Source: a virus
Reading direction: 5' to 3' (one strand)
IMG/VR virus record: IMGVR_UViG_3300020428_000102
Coordinates: 1-22,396 of that record
Length of the DNA stretch: 22,396 bases
Shown: one piece after another, positions 14,523-21,137 of the stretch
Position numbering within the stretch: position 1 is the stretch's first letter
Layout: every line of letters begins with the position of its first letter
Program-made: the position numbers and the translations under genes
The notes under the pieces: generated by a model
What the model was told of the DNA's origin: nothing
What the model saw: the letters and a program-made list of their open reading frames with translations, nothing else
Databases searched by the model: none

Positions 14523-14821
14523 TCTTTCTATCAAAACCATCAGTGTATACATTACCAGGTACATGGGAGAAGCAACCCGATGCTATCATCCCACACCTAA
14601 ATCTCACACCTGATCAAGGATTTATTTTATTTTTTGGTTTAGTTGTGCTATCATTAGTGGGGTATGGACTATACCTTACATTTGGAGCAGGTAAAAAGAA
14701 CCTAAGAGACCAAATTGACGAACATGCTAAAATGCATGAACTCGGAATAGCACATGGTCACGGTGGTAACAAGGATGCCTATGAGGTCTCTGGTAAACTT
14801 GACCACTCAATTGACGACTAA
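14519..14821 (+). CDS. psbN: PsbN-like photosystem II protein
   Basis: The middle of this 100-aa protein matches cyanobacterial PsbN: a membrane helix at about 35-55 (FILFFGLVVLSLVGYGLYLT) followed by FGAGKKNLRDQIDEH, compared with the host pattern GYxLYxxFGxxxxxLRDPFxEH. Host PsbN is about 43 aa. Here there is an extra N-terminal stretch of about 34 residues and a His-rich tail (AKMHELGIAHGHGG) plus an acidic end. PsbN is linked to photosystem II assembly in plants and cyanobacteria. Placement inside the replication cluster means early expression. It overlaps both neighbours by one to four bases. Confidence 0.78.
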   Translation: MIFLSKPSVYTLPGTWEKQPDAIIPHLNLTPDQGFILFFGLVVLSLVGYGLYLTFGAGKKNLRDQIDEHAKMHELGIAHGHGGNKDAYEVSGKLDHSIDD

Positions 14822-15036
14822 TGATTACTAAAGAAAAACAAATGACTTTATCATCACAAACAAACGATTACTTAGGTGAAGCTGAAGGTAGCATTCGTAG
14901 TGCAATCAGAGGTGCTGCTCGTTGTGAGTCTCCTTTAGTAGTGAGTCAGTTAGCAAAATTACTAACAGACATTCAACATGTTAGAGACTTTGAGAGTCTC
15001 CATGATTTATTAGAGAAAAACATTGAAACTGATTAA
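14821..15036 (+). CDS. Hypothetical protein upstream of uvsX (71 aa)
   Basis: Shares one base with the stop of the psbN-like gene (TAATG) and ends in TAATG with uvsX. The start may be ATG 14821 or the in-frame ATG 14842 (MTLSSQTNDYLG). The protein is soluble and helical, with AIRGAARCESPLVVSQLAKL and a Leu-rich C-terminal segment. No family recognised. Its coupling to uvsX suggests joint expression with recombination functions. Confidence 0.65.
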   Translation: MITKEKQMTLSSQTNDYLGEAEGSIRSAIRGAARCESPLVVSQLAKLLTDIQHVRDFESLHDLLEKNIETD

Positions 15037-16061
15037 TGGATTTTTTAAAAGAACTTGAAAAGGTTGTAGGTGATGAGTTTAGTTCTCTTGCCGAAACTTT
15101 AAATGATGAGGAACAGTATGTAGATACAGGTTCCTATGTTCTAAATGCTTTAGTTAGTGGTAGTATCTTTGGTGGTGTATCAAAGAAAAGGATTACTGCT
15201 ATAGCAGGTGAGACCAGTACAGGTAAAACCTTCCTGTCATTGGCAGTGGTTAAGAATTTCCTTGACCATGACCCAACAGCATCGATTGTATACTTTGACT
15301 CAGAGTCTGCAATCACAACGAACATGTTAGATGAAAGACAGATCGATAGATCTAGATTTTTCCTAATGAAATGTGCGACTGTCGAGACATTCAGGCACAA
15401 AGCATATGCTGCATTAGACGTATACTGTAAGAAACCTGAAGAAGAACGCAAACCTTGTATGTTTGTGTTAGACTCATTGGGGATGCTTTCCACAGAGAAA
15501 GAAAGTACTGACATATTAAATAATAAACAAGTACGGGATATGACCAAATCCCAATTAGTTAAGGCTACGTTCAGAACATTAACTCTGAAACTGGGTCAAG
15601 CTAACATCCCACTAATAGTTACTAACCACACTTACGATGTTATTGGATCCTATGTCCCAACTAAAGAAATGGGCGGAGGCAGCGGCCTCAAGTATGCAGC
15701 CAGTACAATCATATATCTCAGCAAAGGTAAGGAAAAGGAAGGAACGGAAGTCGTTGGCAATGTTATCAAAGCAAAGACACATAAATCACGTTTAACAAAA
15801 GAGAACCGTGAGATAAAGACTCGTCTATACTATGACCACCGTGGTCTTGATCGTTACTATGGTCTCCTAGAATTAGGAGAACTTGGTGGACTGTGGAAGA
15901 ATGTTGCAGGTAGGTATGAGATGGATGGTAAAAAGTTATATGCCAAACAGATCCTTGCTGATCCAGAAACCTACTTTAATGATCAAGTGATGCAAGCACT
16001 TGACGAAATAGCACAAAACGAATTTAGTTATGGCGGAAAGGATTCCACTAACAATCCTTAA
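15036..16061 (+). CDS. uvsX: UvsX RecA-like recombinase
   Basis: A 341-aa strand-exchange ATPase that forms filaments on single-stranded DNA and starts recombination-dependent replication (T4 UvsX is about 391 aa). Walker A is GETSTGKT (58-65), Walker B is MFVLDSLGML (142-151), and the glycine-rich DNA-binding loop region is MGGGSGLKYAASTI. IPLIVTNHTYDV is the L1-like strand typical of the family. The start is ATG 15036 in a TAATG overlap. Its 3' end overlaps gp41 by 32 nt in another frame, so the two are probably translated together. Confidence 0.95.
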   Translation: MDFLKELEKVVGDEFSSLAETLNDEEQYVDTGSYVLNALVSGSIFGGVSKKRITAIAGETSTGKTFLSLAVVKNFLDHDPTASIVYFDSESAITTNMLDERQIDRSRFFLMKCATVETFRHKAYAALDVYCKKPEEERKPCMFVLDSLGMLSTEKESTDILNNKQVRDMTKSQLVKATFRTLTLKLGQANIPLIVTNHTYDVIGSYVPTKEMGGGSGLKYAASTIIYLSKGKEKEGTEVVGNVIKAKTHKSRLTKENREIKTRLYYDHRGLDRYYGLLELGELGGLWKNVAGRYEMDGKKLYAKQILADPETYFNDQVMQALDEIAQNEFSYGGKDSTNNP

Positions 16062-17409
16062 GAATCTTCTTCATAACGAGAAATATACAAGAAAAGTTCT
16101 ACCATTTATCAAAGAGGAATTCTTTGATGAAAGGACTGATCGTGTAGTCTTTGAAGAAATAGGTGGTCATGTTCAGTTGTATGATGGACTACCTACCAAA
16201 GAAGTTCTCCATATTGAAATAGAAAGTCGAGATGATCTATCCCAAGATGAGCATAAACTCATCTTGGATACTATAGATTGTCTAGAAGAATCTGAGGTAG
16301 ACCACAAATGGTTACTTGACACTACTGAGAAGTGGTGCAAGGAACGTGCTATCTACTTGGCACTCATGCAGTCTATTAAGATTGCTGATGGTCAGGATGA
16401 GAAGAAACAACCTGATGCTATACCATCTATACTTTCTGATGCATTAGCAGTATCCTTTGATGATCACATAGGACATGACTACATCGATGATTCAGAAGAT
16501 CGCTTTGCATATTATCACCGAGTCGAACGTAAGACATCCTTTGATCTTGAGATGTTCAATAAGATTACTGCGGGTGGACTATCAAATAAGACACTTAACA
16601 TCGCTCTTGCTGGCACAGGTGTGGGTAAGAGTCTCTTTATGTGCCATGTCGCTGCAAGCGTTCTCACAGAAGGAAAGAATGTTTTATACATCACACTTGA
16701 GATGGCAGAAGAGAAGATTGCAGAAAGAATCGATGCAAACTTACTTAATGTTAATATCCAAGAGATACAGGATATCCCAAAGTCTACATTCACCAAGAAA
16801 ATTGACAAACTTAGAGACAAGACGAAAGGGAAACTGATTGTTAAAGAGTATCCTACTGCTTCAGCACATACTGGACACTTTAAAGCATTGTTGAATGAGT
16901 TGTCCTTGAAGAAATCCTTTAAACCTGATATAATATTTGTAGATTATTTAAACATCTGTTCGTCATCTCGTTATAGAGGTGCAGTTAACGTAAATTCTTA
17001 TTCCTATGTCAAGGCAATCGCAGAAGAACTTAGAGGACTCGCTGTCGAATTTGACTTACCAATTGTCTCAGCTACGCAGACTACTAGGTCTGGTTTTGCT
17101 AGTTCAGATCCTAATCTTACTGACACATCTGAATCTTTTGGTCTCCCTGCTACTGCTGACCTTATGTTTGCTCTTATTAGTACAGAAGAGCTGGAGGGAC
17201 TTAATCAAATAATGGTTAAGCAGTTAAAGAATAGGTACAATGATCCTACTATGAACAAGAGATTTGTTGTTGGTATTGATCGTGCTAAGATGAGATTGTA
17301 TGACTGTGAGCAAGCAGCACAGGAGGATATAGTTGACGACACAGATGAAGTAAAGTATAATAAGAAAGACAATAGTTCACATGCTAAGTTTGATGACTTC
17401 AAATTTTAA
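16030..17409 (+). CDS. 41: gp41 replicative DNA helicase (DnaB-like)
   Basis: A 459-aa hexameric 5'-3' helicase (T4 gp41 is 475). The N-terminal helical domain (MAERIPLTILKNLL, VLPFIKEEFFDERTDRVVFE) matches the DnaB type. The RecA-like domain begins with FNKITAGGLSNKTLNIALAG, Walker A AGTGVGKS (194-201), YITLEMAEEKIAERID, and Walker B IIFVDYLNIC (301-310). SATQTTRSGFASSDP follows with the H3/H4 region. The tail is acidic. ATG 16030 lies inside uvsX. The 3' end overlaps mazG. Confidence 0.95.
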   Translation: MAERIPLTILKNLLHNEKYTRKVLPFIKEEFFDERTDRVVFEEIGGHVQLYDGLPTKEVLHIEIESRDDLSQDEHKLILDTIDCLEESEVDHKWLLDTTEKWCKERAIYLALMQSIKIADGQDEKKQPDAIPSILSDALAVSFDDHIGHDYIDDSEDRFAYYHRVERKTSFDLEMFNKITAGGLSNKTLNIALAGTGVGKSLFMCHVAASVLTEGKNVLYITLEMAEEKIAERIDANLLNVNIQEIQDIPKSTFTKKIDKLRDKTKGKLIVKEYPTASAHTGHFKALLNELSLKKSFKPDIIFVDYLNICSSSRYRGAVNVNSYSYVKAIAEELRGLAVEFDLPIVSATQTTRSGFASSDPNLTDTSESFGLPATADLMFALISTEELEGLNQIMVKQLKNRYNDPTMNKRFVVGIDRAKMRLYDCEQAAQEDIVDDTDEVKYNKKDNSSHAKFDDFKF

Positions 17410-17794
17410 TAAGTATACTAAATTTGTAAACAATGTTACAAGTATTCCTTCACAAGACTCCGATGCTTTTATATACCGTTTACAGGAACTTGGTGGTGAT
17501 GTCGCTATTCAACGCCTTCTTACTGCTGCTGTTGGTATTAGTGCCGAGGGTGGTGAGTTTATGGAGATTGTTAAGAAAATGATTTTCCAAGGTAAACCTG
17601 CTAATGCAGATAACCTAGAGCATCTTAAAATAGAACTTGGTGATGTTATGTGGTACGTAGCACAGGCATGTATGGCATTAGAAATTGATATGGATGAGGT
17701 ATTAGATACTAATATTAAGAAGTTGGAGAAGAGATATGAAGATGGGCACTTCTCCGAGTATTATAGTGAGAATAGGAAAGCAGGTGATCGATGA
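17393..17794 (+). CDS. mazG: MazG-type nucleotide pyrophosphohydrolase
   Basis: A 133-aa protein that would hydrolyse nucleoside triphosphates to monophosphates and pyrophosphate. The all-alpha NTP-PPase signature appears as SAEGGEFMEI (Glu56, Glu59, counted from the upstream ATG 17381) followed by IELGDVMWYV (Glu85, Asp88), the ExxE...ExxD metal-binding arrangement. mazG is common in cyanophages. An early idea was ppGpp control; biochemical work on a cyanophage enzyme instead favoured dGTP and dCTP (known from the literature, not visible here). The start is ATG 17393 or 17381; both lie within the gp41 3' end. It ends in an ATGA overlap with the methyltransferase gene. Confidence 0.88.
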   Translation: MTSNFNKYTKFVNNVTSIPSQDSDAFIYRLQELGGDVAIQRLLTAAVGISAEGGEFMEIVKKMIFQGKPANADNLEHLKIELGDVMWYVAQACMALEIDMDEVLDTNIKKLEKRYEDGHFSEYYSENRKAGDR

Positions 17795-18714
17795 AAGATA
17801 CCATACTGTATGGTGATTGTCGTGAAACACTAGATGGATTCCTACCTAATAGTGCTAGAACATGTGTCACCTCACCACCTTACTATGGTCTAAGAGATTA
17901 TGGTAAAGAAGATAAGCAGATAGGTCAAGAAGATACACCAGAAGAATACATTGAAAACCTTGTAGGTATATTCAGAAAGGTACGTGATGTACTTACTGAT
18001 GATGGTACACTATGGTTAAACATAGGTGACTCATACTATAACTACAGACCAGGTAAAGCATATCCTAAACAAACTGTAAGTAAAACCAAGCAAGATTTAC
18101 CAGACTACACACCTAAACGTAGTAATAAACTAGAAGGACTGAAAGAAAAAGACCTTATAGGTATACCATGGATGCTTGCTTTTGCATTACGTGCTGATGG
18201 ATGGTACTTGAGACAGGATATTATATGGAACAAACCAAACCCTATGCCTGAGTCAGTTAAGGATAGATGTACTAAGTCACATGAGTACATATTTTTATTA
18301 AGTAAGAATAAAAACTATTACTATGACAACGAAGCAATTAAAGAACCAGCAAAGGATTGGGGAACCAGAGATAGGACTAATGGCAAGTACACAAGTACGA
18401 ATGAGTATGGACAGACTCCACACTCAGGATTAACAAAAAGTTATCCAACTAAGAATAAGAGATCTGTATGGTCAGTAACTAATAAACCATATAAGGGTGC
18501 TCACTTTGCTACTTATCCACCTGATTTAATTGAACCTTGTATCAAGGCAGGGAGTAAGAAAGGGGATAATGTATTAGATCCATTCATGGGTAGTGGTACT
18601 ACTGCTATGGTTGCAAGATCATTAGGTAGATACTATCTTGGTTGTGAACTCCATGAACAATATGAAGATCTTATACATCAAAGAGTACCAACCTCCCTAC
18701 CATTTGATACATAG
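17791..18714 (+). CDS. Beta-group DNA methyltransferase (N4-cytosine or N6-adenine)
   Basis: A 307-aa SAM-dependent methyltransferase with circularly permuted (beta) order: catalytic motif IV TSPPYYGLRDYG near the N-terminus (27-38) and SAM-binding motif I DPFMGSGTT near the C-terminus (263-271). Between them, DIIWNKPNPMPESVKDRCTK and HEYIFLLSKNKNYYYD are typical landmarks. TSPPY is most common in N4-cytosine enzymes but also occurs in N6-adenine enzymes, so the base is undecided. The target sequence is unknown. The gene overlaps mazG by ATGA. It is the second methyltransferase in this window and unrelated in class to the first. The codon use resembles its AT-rich neighbours. Confidence 0.9.
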   Translation: MKDTILYGDCRETLDGFLPNSARTCVTSPPYYGLRDYGKEDKQIGQEDTPEEYIENLVGIFRKVRDVLTDDGTLWLNIGDSYYNYRPGKAYPKQTVSKTKQDLPDYTPKRSNKLEGLKEKDLIGIPWMLAFALRADGWYLRQDIIWNKPNPMPESVKDRCTKSHEYIFLLSKNKNYYYDNEAIKEPAKDWGTRDRTNGKYTSTNEYGQTPHSGLTKSYPTKNKRSVWSVTNKPYKGAHFATYPPDLIEPCIKAGSKKGDNVLDPFMGSGTTAMVARSLGRYYLGCELHEQYEDLIHQRVPTSLPFDT

Positions 18715-18726
18715 TAAAAACGCATT

Positions 18727-18945
18727 ATGACTATGAAAGACAAGATGGTCAATGCACTAATAGCACATGCTAAAGGTGACATTGAAAAACATAAGATGAA
18801 CGTTGAAGTTTATCTGAATAACCCTGCTGGTATCGGTGAACACTCTGACATTCTTGAAGCAATTGAGAATGAACTTAATATGATTGCTAAGTATGAGGAT
18901 CAAGTCGAAGTATTAAATAAATACTTCAAGAAGCATGCTATGTAA
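18727..18945 (+). CDS. Conserved small protein (72 aa), function unknown
   Basis: ATG 18727 (an in-frame ATG at 18733 is also possible) to TAA 18943-18945. A helical protein (KMVNALIAHAKGDIEKHKMNV, then DILEAIENELNMIAKY) with no Cys, no signal and no membrane span. I recall near-identical small proteins in other cyanomyoviruses, but the role is unknown. It is separated from the methyltransferase by only 12 nt. The next ORF continues in the same reading frame directly after its stop codon. Confidence 0.75.
   Translation: MTMKDKMVNALIAHAKGDIEKHKMNVEVYLNNPAGIGEHSDILEAIENELNMIAKYEDQVEVLNKYFKKHAM
18916..18923 (+). promoter_or_regulatory. Putative late promoter -10 (AATAAATA)
   Basis: AATAAATA inside the last codons of the 72-aa gene, 22 nt before the predicted start of the next ORF. 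This spacing is close to the sites at 54-61 and 21107-21114. It marks the switch from the replication block to a late-type block. Confidence 0.45.
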
Positions 18946-19827
18946 TTGCAAGTAACCGACTACTCGGAAGATCTATATGGGGGTGACCCTGACTATACAG
19001 ATTACACCAACTCAGGTGGTGTAGCTAATAAGTCGGGTAAAGTTAACATGGGATTCATTTTAGAATCCAAGTTATTCTCCCAGTATAGAACAGTCGGAAT
19101 GATACCTCAAGGATTTACACCAGCAGGGGCATCTAATACTGCTGCTGACTTAGAATTACTCGTTAAGAATTATAATTTACTTAATCAAGATCTGATTACA
19201 CGTATACGTGTTGAGGTTAAGTTAGATACTACTGCTGACTATGGGCAAAGTGGTCTTAAATGGAGGACTGGTAGTCATTGGTATATAACGGGTAAGCAAG
19301 ATACAGCATCAGTCAACATGCAGAACATGTTGAAGACTATGAATATAGAAAGGACTGTTAATAATATATGGCCTCAAGATATGCCAAACCTATTCAAGTA
19401 TAACTCTGCTAGGGAAGTACCTGATATGGAGAAGGAGTCTGATAAGGAAAGATATAAGAGTAAAATGATAAAGGGTGAGCAGTTCTTGAATACTTTTCAA
19501 GACTATTACCTAAGTAAGAACATCCCTTATATACAAATAGGTGATTATGGGTTATACTACCTGAAAGGACATGACCCTGCTGGTCTAAAGTTTGTAGGTG
19601 CTTCAGATTTTAATTCATCTGGTGCAAGTATGAAACTGAGGATTAGAAATAAACCTAGTGGTGGAGGTAACTATAGGTTCTCTACTGCATTGCTTATAGA
19701 TAGAAAACCTAGAAGATCTGGGTTTGATCTAGACGGTAATGCTGACATGGCAAGACTGCAAGGTGATGCTGTTATGTGTGATGACGCACCACCACAACTT
19801 CAAAAACAAAGACTATTATTTCAATGA
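18946..19827 (+). CDS. Unknown protein with possible PD-(D/E)xK nuclease core (about 293 aa)
   Basis: The open frame begins right after the TAA of the 72-aa gene with TTG 18946; the first ATG is at 19048 (Met35), so the true start is uncertain. After an acidic Tyr-rich N-terminus comes MGFILESKLFSQY, then PAGASNTAADLELLV, then DLITRIRVEVKLD and YGQSGLKW. The order Glu, Asp, ExK, Gln is like the catalytic core of restriction-type nucleases. A C-terminal domain has PYIQIGDYGLYYLKG and MKLRIRNKPSGGG. This is a weak-motif inference. Two genes downstream of a DNA methyltransferase, it could be a restriction-like nuclease; the late promoter instead suggests a packaging or virion role. It overlaps the lipoprotein gene by ATGA. 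Confidence 0.6.
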   Translation: MQVTDYSEDLYGGDPDYTDYTNSGGVANKSGKVNMGFILESKLFSQYRTVGMIPQGFTPAGASNTAADLELLVKNYNLLNQDLITRIRVEVKLDTTADYGQSGLKWRTGSHWYITGKQDTASVNMQNMLKTMNIERTVNNIWPQDMPNLFKYNSAREVPDMEKESDKERYKSKMIKGEQFLNTFQDYYLSKNIPYIQIGDYGLYYLKGHDPAGLKFVGASDFNSSGASMKLRIRNKPSGGGNYRFSTALLIDRKPRRSGFDLDGNADMARLQGDAVMCDDAPPQLQKQRLLFQ

Positions 19828-20012
19828 AAAAACTATTATTGCTACCAATTACTTTACTATTAGTTGGATGTGATCCTTCAGGTGGTATGGGAAGTTTTAA
19901 TTGGTCACCACCAGGTGAACCAGATGGGCAAACATGTGAATCAACAGTAGGTTTCTGGCAACAGTATTGCGGTACTGGAGAACATCCTAACATATGTGAT
20001 TGTTACCAATGA
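19824..20012 (+). CDS. Small predicted lipoprotein (62 aa)
   Basis: The N-terminus is MKKLLLLPITLLLVGC, a classical lipoprotein signal peptide with lipobox LVGC; cleavage would leave Cys16 as the lipidated residue, followed by Asp17, which in E. coli favours inner-membrane retention. The mature part is about 47 residues, rich in Gly, Pro and Cys (Cys38, 49, 58, 60), and ends CDCYQ. Outer-membrane spanins of lysis systems are small lipoproteins, but no partner inner-membrane spanin is seen here. It could also be an exclusion lipoprotein. Gene starts in ATGA overlap and ends overlapping the next. Confidence 0.75.
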   Translation: MKKLLLLPITLLLVGCDPSGGMGSFNWSPPGEPDGQTCESTVGFWQQYCGTGEHPNICDCYQ

Positions 20013-20311
20013 ATAAATTATTAGAGCATCTGATCATCGCATACTCCTTTGATAGGAAGAAGGTTGAGCGTTTGCCTAATGAGATTGAGAACTTTTCCAG
20101 ATTCTTTGTTGAATTTGGATCACCTATCTCAGAAGATAAGTATAAATATAATCAATACACTACGCTTGGACTAGCGTTTATTCGTCAACACCGCAACGAA
20201 ATCTACAGAAGAATCCGTGAAGCAGTTCGATCAGTTCATAACAGAAGCAAGAATAACACGAGCTTCAACTCAGGCAAAACGCATCGGTCTCGTAGGAGAC
20301 GGGCATGGTGA
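20009..20311 (+). CDS. Hypothetical protein with basic C-terminal tail (100 aa)
   Basis: ATG 20009 overlaps the lipoprotein stop as ATGA, so it is preferred to the in-frame start at 20000. The N-terminal 70 residues look like a folded helical protein (NKLLEHLIIAYSFDRKKVERL, FSRFFVEF, LGLAFIRQHRNEIYRRI). The last 30 residues are basic and disordered (ending in SRRRRAW) and are encoded entirely in the region that overlaps the next gene in another frame. No family recognised. Confidence 0.65.
   Translation: MNKLLEHLIIAYSFDRKKVERLPNEIENFSRFFVEFGSPISEDKYKYNQYTTLGLAFIRQHRNEIYRRIREAVRSVHNRSKNNTSFNSGKTHRSRRRRAW
20141..20148 (+). promoter_or_regulatory. Putative late promoter -10 (TATAAATA)
   Basis: An exact match to the T4 late consensus TATAAATA, within the 20009 gene and 68 nt upstream of the GTG start of the structural gene at 20217. 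It encodes ordinary residues (KYKY), so chance is possible, but its context before a likely virion gene supports it. Confidence 0.4.
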
Positions 20312-21107
20312 TTGGTATGACCGCCAAGGTCAACTAAAAGCCAAGACTATTCGTGGCGAACTTAAAATGTTCGATGCGAAATCTGCTGCTAAAGATGAAG
20401 ATGAACGTGAGAAAAATTCACAGACATTAGCGTCACGTAGTGGTTCTAGTGCTACTGCTAACCCTACTGCTGGTGGTGCAGGTCAGGTAAAACCAGATGT
20501 AGATAGGATGGGACGTGCTCTATCTAACTTCCAAGCAAAACAACAATTCGATCAGGCAGCAAGAGACGAACCATTAACAGTTGCTTTTGATAAATTTGAT
20601 GATGACGTAGTAGGTGATAATATAATAGCAACAGCAGCACAGACATCAGAAGAATTCTATATTTTCCCTTCTAGGGATGCTGATATCAAACGTTTGAAGG
20701 AAGCACACCCAGATTTACAAGAAGCAATAATAGATGATGCTAATGCTGAAACAATTTATGATGTTCTACAATCAATATATGAGAATGGTTATAACTCTTT
20801 GAACATAGTAGTAAGACAGTCTAGAGCACAGGAGATTGCTAAGTTAGCACTGGAACAGAATGGTAAGTTATATAATTATGTCATGCTTAACGTAATACCA
20901 GTTGACGAAAGGACTTTGAGAGAACAATATGTGTCAGGTGACTTGTTCAAGGTAGGTACATTTGTTGAATCTAGTGATATTGTTGGTAAGATTATAAGAC
21001 GTGGTGCTAACCATTTGATATGTGTTGATGAGAATGCACGTATGTTTAGGACATGGATAACTGAGTGTACGGAAGTGGGTAAGTTTAATCTTGGAGTAGA
21101 TTTCTAA
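20217..21107 (+). CDS. Probable virion structural protein (296 aa)
   Basis: A GTG start gives the N-terminus MKQFDQFITEA, of the MKxFxxFxxEA type that opens many T4-like cyanophage head-associated proteins. The I-T-E/A within it fits the [LI]xE cleavage pattern of the prohead protease gp21. A low-complexity Ser/Ala/Gly linker (about 68-90) precedes an alpha/beta domain (EEFYIFPSRDADIKRLKE, LNIVVRQSRAQEIAKL). The C-terminus has an SH3-like end, FKVGTFVESSDIVGKIIRRG followed by NHLICVDENARMFRTW, seen repeatedly in cyanophage structural proteins. The first 95 nt overlap the preceding gene. Role in the virion is inferred, not shown. Confidence 0.7.
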   Translation: MKQFDQFITEARITRASTQAKRIGLVGDGHGDWYDRQGQLKAKTIRGELKMFDAKSAAKDEDEREKNSQTLASRSGSSATANPTAGGAGQVKPDVDRMGRALSNFQAKQQFDQAARDEPLTVAFDKFDDDVVGDNIIATAAQTSEEFYIFPSRDADIKRLKEAHPDLQEAIIDDANAETIYDVLQSIYENGYNSLNIVVRQSRAQEIAKLALEQNGKLYNYVMLNVIPVDERTLREQYVSGDLFKVGTFVESSDIVGKIIRRGANHLICVDENARMFRTWITECTEVGKFNLGVDF

Positions 21108-21114
21108 ATAAATA
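21107..21114 (+). promoter_or_regulatory. Putative late promoter -10 (AATAAATA)
   Basis: AATAAATA lies in the 30-nt gap between two likely virion genes, at and just after the stop codon, and 23 nt before ATG 21138. The context CTAAATAAATAATA is very close to that at 52-64. It is the best-placed late promoter in the window. Confidence 0.6.
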
Positions 21115-21137
21115 ATAGGACAAGTATTAGTTTACCC

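Noticed and set aside
15134-15547. 137-codon open frame on the minus strand within uvsX
   Set aside because: It is antisense to the highly conserved UvsX ATPase core, has no recognisable motif, and all other genes lie on the + strand. It is a shadow of coding sequence.
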